The position numbers were made by a program, and so were the translations under genes. Shown here piece after piece: positions 1-8,981 of a stretch of DNA of 64,000 nt (its first letter is position 1; each line of letters starts with the position of its first letter). Under the pieces are notes generated by a model, which searched no databases, was not told where the DNA came from, and saw only the letters and a program-made list of their open reading frames with translations. The stretch spans positions 62,001 to 126,000 of the forward strand of contig NZ_JAQSDL010000080.1 of assembly GCF_029945895.1 (NCBI RefSeq), read 5' to 3'. This stretch comes from Polaromonas sp. (GTDB lineage Bacteria; Pseudomonadota; Gammaproteobacteria; Burkholderiales; Burkholderiaceae_C).

Positions 1-1
1 C

Positions 2-1168
2 CACCCGGTGCGCGCCACCGTGTCCGACATGGGGCCGCTGCTGCTGGGCCGCATGCTGGGCCTGAATGAGACGCAGGCCGGTGTGATCAACCTGGTTTTC
101 AAGATCGCTGACGACAGCGGCATGCTGCTGCTGGACCTGAAAGACCTGCGCGCCATGCTGCAGCATGTGGGCGACAACGCCAGCACCTTCACCACCGAAT
201 ACGGCAACATCAGCGCCGCCAGCGTGGGGGCCATCCAGCGCGGCCTGATGCAGATCGAGACCCAGGGCGGCGACAAGTTCTTCGGCGAGCCCATGCTCAA
301 CATCAGCGACTTCATGCAGACGGTGGACGGCAAGGGGGTGGTCAACATCCTGGCCGCCGACAAACTGATGAACTCGCCGCGCCTGTACGCGACCTTTCTG
401 CTCTGGATGCTGTCCGAGCTGTTCGAGTTGCTGCCTGAAATCGGCGACCCCGACAAACCCAAGCTGGTGTTTTTCTTTGACGAGGCGCACCTGCTGTTCG
501 ACGAAGCGCCCAAGGCGCTGATCGAACGCATCGAGCTGGTGGTGCGGCTGGTGCGCTCCAAGGGCGTGGGCGTCTATTTCGTGACCCAGAACCCGCTGGA
601 CATTCCCGATTCGGTGCTGGCGCAGCTCGGCAACCGCGTGCAGCACGCGCTGCGCGCCTACACCCCGCGCGACCAGAAAGCCGTCAAGGCCACGGCGCAG
701 ACCATGCGGCAAAAGCCTGGCCTGGACATTGAAACCGCCATCACCGAGCTGGCGGTGGGCGAGGCCCTGGTGAGTTTTCTCGACAGCAAGGGCCGCCCCA
801 GCGTGACCGAACGCGCCTACGTGCTGCCGCCGGGCAGTCAGATTGGCCCGATCACGCCGCAGCAGCGCCAGACCCTGATGCAGAGCTCGCTGGTGGCTGG
901 TGTGTATGAAAAAGCCGTGGACCGTGAATCAGCGTATGAAATGCTCAAGGCCCGCGTCGCGGCGACACAGGCCGAAACCGCCAAGGTGGCGGAAGCTTCC
1001 GGTGGTTTCATGGGCGGACTCAGCGATGTGCTGTTCGGCTCCAAAGGTCCGCGCGGCGGCGCGCGCGACGGGCTGGTGCAGCAGGTGCTCAAGTCCGAAG
1101 CCCGCAACCTGGCGCGCCAGGTGCTGCGCGGCGCGCTGGGCGGCATCCTGGGCGGCAAGAAACGCTAA
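2..1168 (+). CDS. HerA/YjgR-type (DUF853) ATPase, 3' part
   Basis: C-terminal ~388 residues of a DUF853 (YjgR) protein, a HerA-like hexameric ATPase family of unclear physiological role. The reading frame is open to the left edge (His-Pro precedes the first GTG), so the start and Walker A lie outside the window. Visible are the conserved segment after the nucleotide-binding region ([20 protein letters not shown]), a Walker B/DEAH-like stretch ([17 protein letters not shown], near residue 155) and a sensor-like [13 protein letters not shown]. The Gly/Lys/Arg-rich tail ending GGKKR is normal for the family. upp follows 46 bases later on the same strand. The family is certain; the function is inferred only from the ATPase fold. 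Confidence 0.9.
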   Translation, partial: HPVRATVSDMGPLLLGRMLGLNETQAGVINLVFKIADDSGMLLLDLKDLRAMLQHVGDNASTFTTEYGNISAASVGAIQRGLMQIETQGGDKFFGEPMLNISDFMQTVDGKGVVNILAADKLMNSPRLYATFLLWMLSELFELLPEIGDPDKPKLVFFFDEAHLLFDEAPKALIERIELVVRLVRSKGVGVYFVTQNPLDIPDSVLAQLGNRVQHALRAYTPRDQKAVKATAQTMRQKPGLDIETAITELAVGEALVSFLDSKGRPSVTERAYVLPPGSQIGPITPQQRQTLMQSSLVAGVYEKAVDRESAYEMLKARVAATQAETAKVAEASGGFMGGLSDVLFGSKGPRGGARDGLVQQVLKSEARNLARQVLRGALGGILGGKKR

Positions 1169-1214
1169 ACCTTTACCTTCAACCATCTGACCACAGAAAA
1201 GCAAACGGATATCT

Positions 1215-1844
1215 ATGAGCAAAGTCCATCTGATCGACCACCCGCTGGTGCAGCACAAGCTGACCCTGATGCGCCGCAAGGACGCTTCCACCAACACCTT
1301 TCGCACGCTGCTCAACGAGCTCAGCAGCCTGATGGCCTATGAAGTCACACGCGACATGCCGCTGCAGGACATCGAGGTGGAAACGCCGCTGGAGACCATG
1401 ACCGGCAAGACCATCGACGGCAAGAAGCTCGTGTTTGTGTCCATCCTGCGCGCCGGCAACGGCATCCTGGAGGGCATGCTCAATGTGGTGCCGGGCGCCC
1501 GCGTCGGCCACGTCGGGCTGTACCGCGACCCGGCAACCCTGGAGCCGGTGGAGTACTACTTCAAGATGCCGCAGGAAATGGAAGAACGCGACATCGTGAT
1601 CGTCGACCCCATGCTGGCCACCGGCAACTCGGCGATTGCCGCCGTGACCCGGCTCAAGAAACTCAAACCCCGATCCATCAAGTTCGTCTGCCTGCTGACC
1701 TGCCCCGAAGGGCTTGCCGCCCTGCAGAAGGCCCACCCCGACGTGGACATCTACACCGCCGCCATTGACAGGCAGCTCGACGAACACGGTTACATCCTGC
1801 CCGGCCTGGGTGATGCAGGTGACCGCATTTTTGGAACCAAATAG
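1215..1844 (+). CDS. upp: Uracil phosphoribosyltransferase
   Basis: Converts uracil and PRPP to UMP in pyrimidine salvage; cytoplasmic. The 209 residues match the usual family length. The PRPP-binding loop reads [15 protein letters not shown] (about residues 130-144), and the C-terminal uracil-binding segment [17 protein letters not shown] is intact. The ATG start follows an A-rich leader (AAGCAAACGGATATCT) with only a weak Shine-Dalgarno. It may be co-transcribed with the upstream ATPase gene. A dispersed repeat begins directly at its stop codon. Confidence 0.97.
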   Translation: MSKVHLIDHPLVQHKLTLMRRKDASTNTFRTLLNELSSLMAYEVTRDMPLQDIEVETPLETMTGKTIDGKKLVFVSILRAGNGILEGMLNVVPGARVGHVGLYRDPATLEPVEYYFKMPQEMEERDIVIVDPMLATGNSAIAAVTRLKKLKPRSIKFVCLLTCPEGLAALQKAHPDVDIYTAAIDRQLDEHGYILPGLGDAGDRIFGTK

Positions 1845-1895
1845 GCCGCCAGCCCAATCAGGACGGGCGCAAGCAGCTGCAGGTTTGATAGCAGA
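1842..1895 (+). repeat. Dispersed 55-60 bp repeat, copy A
   Basis: First of eight related units. It runs from the upp stop codon: AATAGGCCGCCAGCCCAATC, then GGGCGCAAGCAGCTG and a degenerate GTTTGATAGC end. The core order GCCGCCAGCCC / GGGCG / AGCAGCT / GATAGC recurs at seven other places in the window. Confidence 0.75.
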
Positions 1896-2006
1896 TTCGA
1901 GTTTCACGAAGCTGCCGGGTCCGCCTCTGGGCTTCCACCCTGGGGGTGGGTGTACCCACGGAACAGGCCAGCTGTGGATGAAGCCATACCGCAAGGAAGA
2001 ACGTTG

Positions 2007-2717
2007 ATGCGCAGCCGCCCACCGGACACAACCGACCCGGTTTTCCTTGATGAAAAGACCGCGCGCAAACAGGCGGAACGGCAGGTCTTGCTGGACGCCC
2101 TGAGCGGCGGACTGCAGGCCGAAGCCATTGAATGGGCGGCCGGTAGCGCCATCGCACCCATGCTGCTGGCCAGCCCGCGCATCCAGCTGCGCCCGTGGAA
2201 AGAGGCCGACCGCGAGCCGTTTGCTGCCATGACGGCCGACCCCGAAGTCATGCGGCACTTTCCGGCAACGCTTAGCCGCGAAGAAAGCGACGCCTGGGTA
2301 GACCGGGCCATGCAGAAGCTCAACCAGCGCGGCTGGGGGTTCTGGGCCATGGACTACCTGGCTGAAGGCGCACCGGCGCCAAGCTTCGCTGGCTTCACCG
2401 GCCTCAACATTCCCGACCCGGAACTGCCCTTCGGCCCCTGCGTGGAAGTGGGCTGGCGACTCGCGCCGCGGTTTTGGGGCCTGGGCCTGGCCACCGAAGC
2501 TGCGCGCCTGGCGTTGCGGGCCGGCTTCGAGTCAGTGGGCCTGGAAGAGATCGTCGCGGTGACCACCCTGCGCAACACCCGCTCGCAAGCTGTCATGCAG
2601 CGTCTGGGCATGCAGGAAAGCGTGGCCGACGAATTCGACCACCACGCCTTTTCCGCTGACAGCCCCGAAAGGCGCTGCTGCGTGTACCGCCTGTCCCGCA
2701 CGTGCTGGTCCCTGTAA
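2007..2717 (+). CDS. GNAT-family N-acetyltransferase
   Basis: Acetyl-CoA-dependent acetyltransferase of the RimJ/RimL type; substrate unknown. Start ATG at 2007 is preceded by AAGGAAGA with 7-base spacing, which favours it over an upstream in-frame start at 1950. The ~180-residue GNAT domain begins at PRIQLRPWKEADREPF. It contains the acetyl-CoA pyrophosphate-loop region APRFWGLGLATEAARLAL and the terminal NTRSQAVMQRLGM motif typical of RimJ/L proteins. About 50 residues precede the domain and have no recognisable motif. It stands alone between two dispersed repeats. Confidence 0.85.
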   Translation: MRSRPPDTTDPVFLDEKTARKQAERQVLLDALSGGLQAEAIEWAAGSAIAPMLLASPRIQLRPWKEADREPFAAMTADPEVMRHFPATLSREESDAWVDRAMQKLNQRGWGFWAMDYLAEGAPAPSFAGFTGLNIPDPELPFGPCVEVGWRLAPRFWGLGLATEAARLALRAGFESVGLEEIVAVTTLRNTRSQAVMQRLGMQESVADEFDHHAFSADSPERRCCVYRLSRTCWSL

Positions 2718-2789
2718 GGCACCTTGATTCTCCACACCGCAGAACGGCCGGGCACCCGCCAAAGCGGGTTTGTCGTATTTCTGTTTCAT

Positions 2790-2850
2790 GGAAAAAATGG
2801 CCGCCAGCCCTTATAGGGAAAGCCCGGCAAGCTATTTAAACGATAGCACC
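2790..2850 (+). repeat. Dispersed repeat, copy B
   Basis: GGAAAAAATGGCCGCCAGCC, then TTATAGGGAAAGCCCGGC, AAGCTATTT and CGATAGC. Same order of blocks as copy A, in the otherwise empty 233-base gap before the RNB gene. Confidence 0.7.
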
Positions 2851-2950
2851 TGACAACCGGGTCAGGCGTCTCATTCCAAGGATCCTCAGCGCAGCGAAAC
2901 GGGACGGCACACCAGCCGGTACAGTCAGCCCATCTCACTCACCAACTGCC

Positions 2951-4426
2951 ATGGACCCCACCCACCTCCACCAACTCGCCGTCGAAGCCATGCGCTCGCG
3001 CGGCCTGCTTCCCGCTTTTTCTCCGCAGGCCTTGCAGGAAGCCGAAGCGGCTCGCCACACGGGCCCGGAACGCGGCGGCGATATCCGCGACCTGCGGCAG
3101 CTGACCTGGTTCTCGATCGACAACGACGACACGCGCGACCTGGACCAGCTCAGCGTGGCCGAGCCGCTGGCTGGCGGCGCAACGCGCCTGCTGGTGGCGG
3201 TGGCTGACGTCGATTGCCTGGTGCGGCCCGGTGGCGCGGTCGATGGCCATGCGGGTGCCAACACCACCTCGGTGTACACGGCGGCAGGCATCTTTCCCAT
3301 GTTGCCCGAGCTGCTCTCCACCGACCTGAGTTCATTGCACGAAGGCCGGGACCGGCTGGCCGTGGTGGTGGACATGCGGGTCGCCGCAGACGGCACGGTG
3401 TCCGAATCCAGCGTCTACCGCGCAGTGGTGCTGAACCGCGCCAAGCTGACTTACGACGGTGTGTCGGCCTGGCTGGATGGCACGGCCGCAGCGCCGCCGC
3501 AGATGGCCAGCGTACCGGGGCTGGAGGAGCAGGTGCGTTTGCACGACACGCTGGCCGGCAAGCTGCGCTTATGGCGCCAGTCGCGCGGCGCGCTCAATGT
3601 CAACACCATCGCTGCCCGGCCGGTGTTCCAGGGCGGGCAGCTGGTGGACCTGCAGCCTGACGAGAAAAACCGCGCCAAGGATTTGATCGCCGACGTGATG
3701 ATTGCGACCAACGGCGCCACGGCGCGTTTTCTGGTGGACCAGGGCTTCCCCTCGATACGCCGGTTTCTGCAGGCGCCGCGCCGCTGGGACCGCATCGTTG
3801 CGCTCGCCGCAAGCCATGGCGTGGCCCTGCCCGCGCTGCCTGATGCGCTGGCGCTGGATGGCTTCCTGGGCGCGCGACGCGCGGCCGACCCTGCGGGCTT
3901 TGCTGATCTGTCGCTGGCCGTGGTGAAGATGCTGGGCTCAGGCGAGTATGTGGCGGCACCGGCGGTTGATCCGGCCGCAGCCAAAGCGGGCAGCAACGGA
4001 CAAGGCCACTTCGGCCTGGCCATCAACGACTACGCCCATTCGACCGCGCCGAACCGCCGCTTTCCCGACCTGGTGACGCAGCGCCTGCTCAAGGCGGCGC
4101 TGGCCGGTGAGCCGCCGCCCTACTCCGCCGAGCAACTGACCGAGATCGCGAAACACTGCACCTTGCAGGAAGACAACGCCAGCAAGGTGGAGCGCCAGGT
4201 GCTGAAAGCCGCAGGCGCCTGGCTGCTGCAGGGGCGCACCGGCGATGTGTTCGACGCCATCGTCACTGGTGCGGCAGCCAAGGGCACGTTTGTGCGCATC
4301 AGCAGCCCGCTGCTCGAAGGCCGGGTGGTGCAGGGTTTTGAAGGGCTGGACGTGGGCGACACGGCGCGTGTCAGGCTGGTGGCGGTGAACGCGGAACGAA
4401 GTTTTATCGACTTTGAGCGGGCCTGA
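2951..4426 (+). CDS. RNB-domain ribonuclease (short RNase II/R-like)
   Basis: 3'-5' exoribonuclease-type catalytic domain. The hallmark acidic motif WFSIDNDDTRDLDQLS (about residues 55-70) supplies the metal-binding Asp residues, and the RNB stretch NDYAHSTAPNRRFPDLVTQR lies near residue 358. At 491 residues it is shorter than RNase R or RNase II because the N-terminal cold-shock domains are absent. A short S1-like tail (GTFVRISSPLLEGRVVQGFEG) remains. Such short RNB proteins are common in Burkholderiales; their RNA substrates are not known from sequence. Confidence 0.9.
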   Translation: MDPTHLHQLAVEAMRSRGLLPAFSPQALQEAEAARHTGPERGGDIRDLRQLTWFSIDNDDTRDLDQLSVAEPLAGGATRLLVAVADVDCLVRPGGAVDGHAGANTTSVYTAAGIFPMLPELLSTDLSSLHEGRDRLAVVVDMRVAADGTVSESSVYRAVVLNRAKLTYDGVSAWLDGTAAAPPQMASVPGLEEQVRLHDTLAGKLRLWRQSRGALNVNTIAARPVFQGGQLVDLQPDEKNRAKDLIADVMIATNGATARFLVDQGFPSIRRFLQAPRRWDRIVALAASHGVALPALPDALALDGFLGARRAADPAGFADLSLAVVKMLGSGEYVAAPAVDPAAAKAGSNGQGHFGLAINDYAHSTAPNRRFPDLVTQRLLKAALAGEPPPYSAEQLTEIAKHCTLQEDNASKVERQVLKAAGAWLLQGRTGDVFDAIVTGAAAKGTFVRISSPLLEGRVVQGFEGLDVGDTARVRLVAVNAERSFIDFERA

Positions 4427-4455
4427 GCGCCTGTGCGCGGAACCGCAACCGACGC

Positions 4456-5316
4456 TCACCGGGCGCCAGCCTCCAGCAGCCAGGCATTAAACGCCAGCAT
4501 GGCCTGTGTTACCGGCCGTGACTTCAGCCGGGTCAGCCAGTAGCGGCCATTGCTGACCTCTGCCGCAAAGGGCCGTACCAGCCTGCCCTGCTGCAGCTCC
4601 CGCGCAAACATGCGCACCGGCAGCAGGGCAATCCCCGCCCCCTGGGCAGCGGCTTCCGCCATGGTCAATGAGGAGTCGAACACAGCGCCGCGCAGCACGG
4701 GGCAGGCTGACCCCGCCGCCGCGAACCATTGCACCCACTCGTCGGCCCGGTACGAACGCAGCAGCACCTGGCCCGCCAGGTCATCCGGCGCCTGCAGCAG
4801 CGCACCCAGGGCGGGGGTACACATGGGTGAAAGCGGCGCCGCCAGCAGGGCCTGCGCTTCGGTGCCGTGCCAGGCGCCGTCACCAAACCGGATCGCGTAG
4901 TCCAGGCCTTCCCCGGCGATGTCGACCCGGTTGTTGTTGGTGAACAGGCGGAAATCCACAAAGGGGTGGCGCAGCTGAAAGTCGCGCAGCCGCGGAATCA
5001 GCCAGCCCACGGCGAAGGTGCCGACCACACCCACGGTCAGCACTTCACGGGCGCGCCCGTCGTCAAACTGGTCCAGCACCTGGCCGATGCGCTCGAACGA
5101 CTGGGCCAGCACGGGCAGCAGGGCCAGCCCTTCATCGGTCAGGGCCAGGCCACGGGGAAGCCGGCGGAACAGCGGCACCTTGAGCCTGTCTTCCAGATTT
5201 TTCACATGCTGGCTCACGGCCGCCTGCGAGACATTGAGTTCCAGGGCGGCCCGGGTAAAACTGAGATGGCGGGCAGACACCTCAAAGGCGCGCAAGGCAT
5301 TCAGGGGCAGGTGCAT
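4456..5316 (-). CDS. ampR: LysR-type regulator, AmpR-like
   Basis: Transcription regulator divergent from a class A beta-lactamase gene. The N-terminal winged helix (LNALRAFEVSARHLSFTRAA, then LNVSQAAVSQHVKNLEDRL) and the effector domain follow AmpR closely, including RLFTNNNRVDIAGEGLDYAI, GDGAWHG, LLRSYRADEW and the end RYWLTRLKSRPVTQAM. Known AmpR proteins sense muropeptides (anhydro-MurNAc peptides versus UDP-MurNAc pentapeptide) and induce beta-lactamase. That role is inferred here from similarity and gene order. Length 286 aa is normal. Confidence 0.9.
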   Translation of the reverse strand: MHLPLNALRAFEVSARHLSFTRAALELNVSQAAVSQHVKNLEDRLKVPLFRRLPRGLALTDEGLALLPVLAQSFERIGQVLDQFDDGRAREVLTVGVVGTFAVGWLIPRLRDFQLRHPFVDFRLFTNNNRVDIAGEGLDYAIRFGDGAWHGTEAQALLAAPLSPMCTPALGALLQAPDDLAGQVLLRSYRADEWVQWFAAAGSACPVLRGAVFDSSLTMAEAAAQGAGIALLPVRMFARELQQGRLVRPFAAEVSNGRYWLTRLKSRPVTQAMLAFNAWLLEAGAR

Positions 5317-5340
5317 GATGAGCGGACGGAGGCGGTAAGG

Positions 5341-5355
5341 CCAAGTTTTTCTTGG
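5341..5355. promoter_or_regulatory. Inverted repeat in ampR-bla intergenic region
   Basis: Perfect arms CCAAG and CTTGG around TTTTT, 25 bp from the regulator start and 85 bp from the beta-lactamase start. LysR proteins bind such T-rich dyads between divergent genes, so this is the best candidate operator in the 123-base gap. The assignment is inference. Confidence 0.45.
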
Positions 5356-5439
5356 GTTAAAGCCAGATTATTACCGTTTGTGCAGCGGGGCCAGCCAATG
5401 GATCATCAGGTCCTTTCAACCCCAACCCCCAAGGAAAAC

Positions 5440-6345
5440 ATGCATAGACGTCAATTGATTCAAGCGGCCGGCCTGGCCGCCACCACCCTTCTCGCCAGCG
5501 GCTGCGCGCGCAGCCTTGGCGCCCCAGTCAACGCTGCGCAGGCCAGCCGTTTCGAGCAGGCCTTGCGGCAGATAGAAAGCGCCAGCGCTGGCCGCCTCGG
5601 GGCAGCGATGCTCGATACCCATTCCGGCGCCAGCTACGCTTACCGGGGAGCAGAACGTTTTCCCATGTGCAGCACCTTCAAGTTTCTGGCTGCAGCCCAG
5701 GTGCTCTCGCGGGTGGACCAGGGGCAGGAGCAACTGGACAGGCGCATCACCGTGCGTGCGTCTGACATCATTCAACACTCACCTGCCACCAAGCCCCGTG
5801 TCGGCGGCCTGCCGATGACACTGGCAGAGCTGTGCGAAGCCACCATCACCCTGAGCGACAACGCCGCTGCCAATCTGATGCTGAAGGAGATGGGCGGACC
5901 GCCGGGGCTGACAGCCTATATGCGCAGCCTGGGTGATGACATCACGCGGCTGGACCGGATAGCGCCAGAGCTGAACGAATCCACGCCTGGCGACCCGCGC
6001 GACACCACCACACCCCAGGCCATGCTGCAGAGCATGCAGAAAATTCTGCTGGGCACGGCGCTCTCGACCGCCTCGCGCGCGCAGATCACGCGCTGGCTGC
6101 TGGACAACAAAACCGGTGACCGCAAATTGCGTGCGCTGCTGCCCGCGGGCTGGCGCGTGGGCGACAAAACCGGCGGCGGCGCCTACGGCAGCAACAACGA
6201 CATCGGTATTTTCTGGCCACCGGGCCGGGCACCCATTCTGGTGACGGCCTACCTGACCCAGACCCAAGCAGAGCCGCCGATACGTGACCGCGCGATTGTG
6301 CAGGTGGGTCAGCTGGTGGCGACGCTGGTGAGCTCTTCGGGCTGA
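5440..6345 (+). CDS. bla: Class A beta-lactamase
   Basis: Serine beta-lactamase hydrolysing beta-lactams in the periplasm. All class A motifs are present in 301 aa: STFK (active Ser and Lys), LSDNAAAN (SDN), RIAPELNES (omega-loop Glu) and GDKTGGG (KTG). The N-terminus MHRRQLIQAAGLAATTLLAS has a twin-arginine-like start, followed by a Cys (ASGC) that might be lipidated, though the lipobox is imperfect. ATG at 5440 sits just after AAGGAAAAC; the same frame is open far upstream but that part is antisense to ampR. The product is probably inducible through the divergent AmpR. The substrate spectrum cannot be read from the sequence. Confidence 0.95.
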   Translation: MHRRQLIQAAGLAATTLLASGCARSLGAPVNAAQASRFEQALRQIESASAGRLGAAMLDTHSGASYAYRGAERFPMCSTFKFLAAAQVLSRVDQGQEQLDRRITVRASDIIQHSPATKPRVGGLPMTLAELCEATITLSDNAAANLMLKEMGGPPGLTAYMRSLGDDITRLDRIAPELNESTPGDPRDTTTPQAMLQSMQKILLGTALSTASRAQITRWLLDNKTGDRKLRALLPAGWRVGDKTGGGAYGSNNDIGIFWPPGRAPILVTAYLTQTQAEPPIRDRAIVQVGQLVATLVSSSG

Positions 6346-6439
6346 ATGTAACGCCCTGTGAAAGCTCTTGCAGCAAAGGCAAACAGCGCCATCTGCATGG
6401 AAGCAGCCCGCCGGGGCTGCGTCCACCCAAGGAGATTTC

Positions 6440-6715
6440 ATGTTCAAACGCCTGACCCTGCTGTGGGTGCTGCTGCGCGGCGATGCACGTCAGCTATGGT
6501 TTGCGTTACGCCACCCGCAGGCGCCCGCCTGGCTCAAATGGGGCACGGCGGCGATTGCGCTGTATCTGTTCTCCCCCATTGACCTCATCCCGGACATGCT
6601 GCCTTTTCTTGGCATTGCGGACGACCTGGTGCTGGTGCCGCTGGCGATCCACTGGCTGCTCAAACGTCTGCCGCCCGAGCTGGCCAGCCCCGCACCCAAA
6701 GACCGCGCCGCCTGA
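6440..6715 (+). CDS. YkvA-like DUF1232 membrane protein
   Basis: Small 91-aa protein. AAGGAG with about 6-base spacing fixes the ATG at 6440. The DUF1232 signature YLFSPIDLIPDMLPFLGIAD is complete and forms a hydrophobic hairpin, so an inner-membrane location is likely. Function of the family is unknown. It lies 8 bases upstream of the hydrolase gene and may share its transcript. Confidence 0.88.
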   Translation: MFKRLTLLWVLLRGDARQLWFALRHPQAPAWLKWGTAAIALYLFSPIDLIPDMLPFLGIADDLVLVPLAIHWLLKRLPPELASPAPKDRAA

Positions 6716-6723
6716 GCGTCGCC

Positions 6724-7398
6724 ATGCCCGCCGGCCCTTCCCCACTGCGCATCGCCCTCCCTTCAGGCAGCAGCACCTCCGGCCTGCTGCAGGCCCCCGA
6801 CAAGGCCCAGGCCTGTTATGTCTTCGCGCACGGCGCCGGCGCGGGCATGAACCACATCTTCATGGCAGCGATCGCGCAAGGGTTGGCAGAGCGCGGCATC
6901 GCCACCCTGCGTTTCAACTTTCCCTTCATGGAGCAAGGCTCAAAACGCCCGGACTCACCGGCCATTGCCCATGCGGGCATCCGGGCAGCCGTCGCGCAGG
7001 CGTCCAGACAGTTGCCCGGGCTGCCATTGTTTGCCGGCGGCAAATCTTTTGGCGGGCGCATGGCCACGCAGGCGCAGGCGGCAGAGCCCCTGCCTGGCGT
7101 GCGGGGCATCGTGCTGATGGGATTTCCGCTGCACCCGGCCGGCAAGCCGTCGACCGAGCGCGCCGCGCACCTGTCAGACATCAGCACGCCAATGCTGTTT
7201 CTGCAGGGAACGCGCGATGGCCTGGCCGATCTCGACTTGATTCACGGCACCACTGCCAGGCTTGGAAAACGCGCCACCCTGCACATCGTCGAAGGTGCCG
7301 ACCACGCGTTTCATGTGCTGATGCGCTCGGGCCGCAACGATGCCCAGGTGCATGGCGAACTCTTGGACACCATGGCCAGCTGGATGAAAGCCCGCTAG
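6724..7398 (+). CDS. Alpha/beta-fold hydrolase (COG3571-like)
   Basis: Predicted serine hydrolase of 224 aa. It has an oxyanion-type segment CYVFAHGAGAGMNH, the nucleophile elbow GGKSFGGR (Ser near residue 105), an acidic region LFLQGTRDGLADL, and the catalytic His in GADHAFHVL. No signal peptide, so cytoplasmic. The natural substrate is not evident; related proteins are annotated dienelactone hydrolase-like without biochemical proof. Confidence 0.85.
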   Translation: MPAGPSPLRIALPSGSSTSGLLQAPDKAQACYVFAHGAGAGMNHIFMAAIAQGLAERGIATLRFNFPFMEQGSKRPDSPAIAHAGIRAAVAQASRQLPGLPLFAGGKSFGGRMATQAQAAEPLPGVRGIVLMGFPLHPAGKPSTERAAHLSDISTPMLFLQGTRDGLADLDLIHGTTARLGKRATLHIVEGADHAFHVLMRSGRNDAQVHGELLDTMASWMKAR

Positions 7399-7415
7399 CT
7401 TCTCCTCGTCACCCC

Positions 7416-8300
7416 TCAGGACGGCCGGATGTGCGTGGCGAAATGGTCGTACACCGCAGCAATCCGCCGCAGGTGCCGGGACTCCGGATGCGCCAGCAGC
7501 CACAAGTCGGAAACGCAGCCCTGCAGCGGTTCGCTGATCTGCACAAGCTGCGGTTCCAGCGGCAGCATGAAAACAGGGATTGCACCGACCCCCAGGCCCG
7601 AGCGGATGGCATCGACCACGCTGGTAATGCTGTCCATCAGGTGGCGCGGCGCAACTTTGGGCAGGGCCTTGCGGCGCCATACCACCGAGGGATGCTGCGG
7701 CATGGCCTGGTCGGGGGCGATCCAGTCCTGCTGCCCCAACGGCCGTTTTCGCAGGGCGGGCGGCAGGGCCTTGCCCGCGCAGACGGCAAAGTTCATGTGG
7801 CCCAGCAGGCGCCCGATCAGGTGGTCGGGTGGTTTGCCGGTGGTCGCGCGCAGCGCCAGATCGGCGTCGCGCCGCGACAGGCTCATGAGTTCGTTGGTAG
7901 TGTGCAGTTCCAGTTGCAGCAGCGGGTGGCGGGCGGCCAGCGCGGGCAGGCAGGGCAGCACCAGACCGCGCAGCACCGCGTCCACCGTGGTCACGCGCAC
8001 CCGGCCCGACACGTCGTCGCCGCCGCGCAGGGTGGCCGCGCGCGCCGCTTCCAGCTCCGCCTCAATGCGCTCGGCATGCAGGGCGATGGCGTGCATGGCG
8101 TCTGTTGGCAGGTAGCCCTGGCGCGAACGTTCAAACAGGCGCTGGCTCAGGCCTTTTTCGATCCGTTGGACCGCCCGGAACACGGTGGAGGCGTCCGCGC
8201 CCAGCCGCGTTCCCGCCTGTGCCAGCGTGCCGCCACGCACCAGGGCGAGTAGCAGCTCCAGGTCGGAGGCGGTGAGTTTGTATTGCAGTTTTGCAATCAT
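7416..8300 (-). CDS. LysR-type regulator divergent from GST genes
   Basis: 294-aa LysR protein. The helix-turn-helix is LELLLALVRGGTLAQAGTRL followed by ADASTVFRAVQRIEKGLSQRLF, and the effector-binding domain follows. Start ATG at 8300 is within MIAKLQYKLTASD; the open frame extends upstream but antisense to the GST gene. LysR genes commonly control the adjacent divergent gene, so the two GSTs at 8379-9664 are the likely targets. Confidence 0.85.
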   Translation of the reverse strand: MIAKLQYKLTASDLELLLALVRGGTLAQAGTRLGADASTVFRAVQRIEKGLSQRLFERSRQGYLPTDAMHAIALHAERIEAELEAARAATLRGGDDVSGRVRVTTVDAVLRGLVLPCLPALAARHPLLQLELHTTNELMSLSRRDADLALRATTGKPPDHLIGRLLGHMNFAVCAGKALPPALRKRPLGQQDWIAPDQAMPQHPSVVWRRKALPKVAPRHLMDSITSVVDAIRSGLGVGAIPVFMLPLEPQLVQISEPLQGCVSDLWLLAHPESRHLRRIAAVYDHFATHIRPS

Positions 8301-8338
8301 GAATTTCTTTCTTGCGTATTTTCTTTGCGCTCCCGCAA
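8282..8338. promoter_or_regulatory. Two inverted repeats at the LysR/GST divergent promoter
   Basis: A perfect dyad ATTGCA-GTTT-TGCAAT (8282-8297) covers the first codons of the LysR gene. A second pair of arms, TTGCG (8312-8316) and CGCAA (8334-8338), lies in the intergenic region. Both share the TTGC half-site, so they are plausible sites for the LysR protein. Seen directly; the role is inferred. Confidence 0.45.
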
Positions 8339-8378
8339 TCATAAAGTCACGCCACCTCATTTGATTGAAAGGACTTTC

Positions 8379-8981
8379 ATGAAGCTTTACTACACCCCCG
8401 GGGCCTGTTCGCAGGCTGTGCATATAGCCTGCCGGGAAGCCGGACTGGCGCCGCAACTCATCCGCGTGGACCTGGCCGGGCGGTGCACCGGGAGCGGCGA
8501 GGACTTCGACCAGATCAACCCGCGCGGCTATGTGCCTGTGCTCGAACTCGACGATGGCAGCCGCCACACCGAGGCTGCCGCCCTGCTGCAGTGGGTGGGC
8601 GAGAACCACCACCTGCTGCCGGCCCACGGCTCGCCGGCCCGCCTGGAAGCACTGGAATGGCTGGCCTTTATCGCCACCGAGCTGCACAAGGGCTTCGGCC
8701 CGCTCTTCAACCCGGCGATCGACGCGACAACGCGCGAAGCGGTCGTCGTGAAGCTCTTGCGGCGCTTCGGCACCGTTGAGCGCCACCTGGCCCAACGGGA
8801 CTGGCTGGCCGGCCATGGCTTTTCGGTGGTTGACGCCTACGCCTTCACCATTCTGGGCTGGGGCCAGTTCTTCAGGATGGATCTGTCACCGTTCCCGCGC
8901 GTGCAGGCCTACCTGCAACGCATCGCCCAGCGGCCTGCGGTGCAGGCTGCGCTGAAGGCAGAAGGCCTGGTGCTTGCATGA
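8379..8981 (+). CDS. Glutathione S-transferase, beta-class-like
   Basis: 200-aa GST with N-terminal thioredoxin-like domain MKLYYTPGACSQAVHIACRE (Cys near residue 10, as in beta-class GstA) and the cis-Pro segment NPRGYVPVLELDDG. The C-terminal helical domain contains LAGHGFSVVDAYAFTILGW. GAAAGGACTTTC provides the ribosome site for ATG 8379. Its stop overlaps the start of the next GST (ATGA), which implies translational coupling. The substrate is unknown. Confidence 0.92.
   Translation: MKLYYTPGACSQAVHIACREAGLAPQLIRVDLAGRCTGSGEDFDQINPRGYVPVLELDDGSRHTEAAALLQWVGENHHLLPAHGSPARLEALEWLAFIATELHKGFGPLFNPAIDATTREAVVVKLLRRFGTVERHLAQRDWLAGHGFSVVDAYAFTILGWGQFFRMDLSPFPRVQAYLQRIAQRPAVQAALKAEGLVLA

Noticed and set aside
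4867..5439. 191-codon upstream extension of the beta-lactamase frame
   Set aside because: Antisense to ampR and without a ribosome site; the enzyme starts with its signal peptide at 5440.
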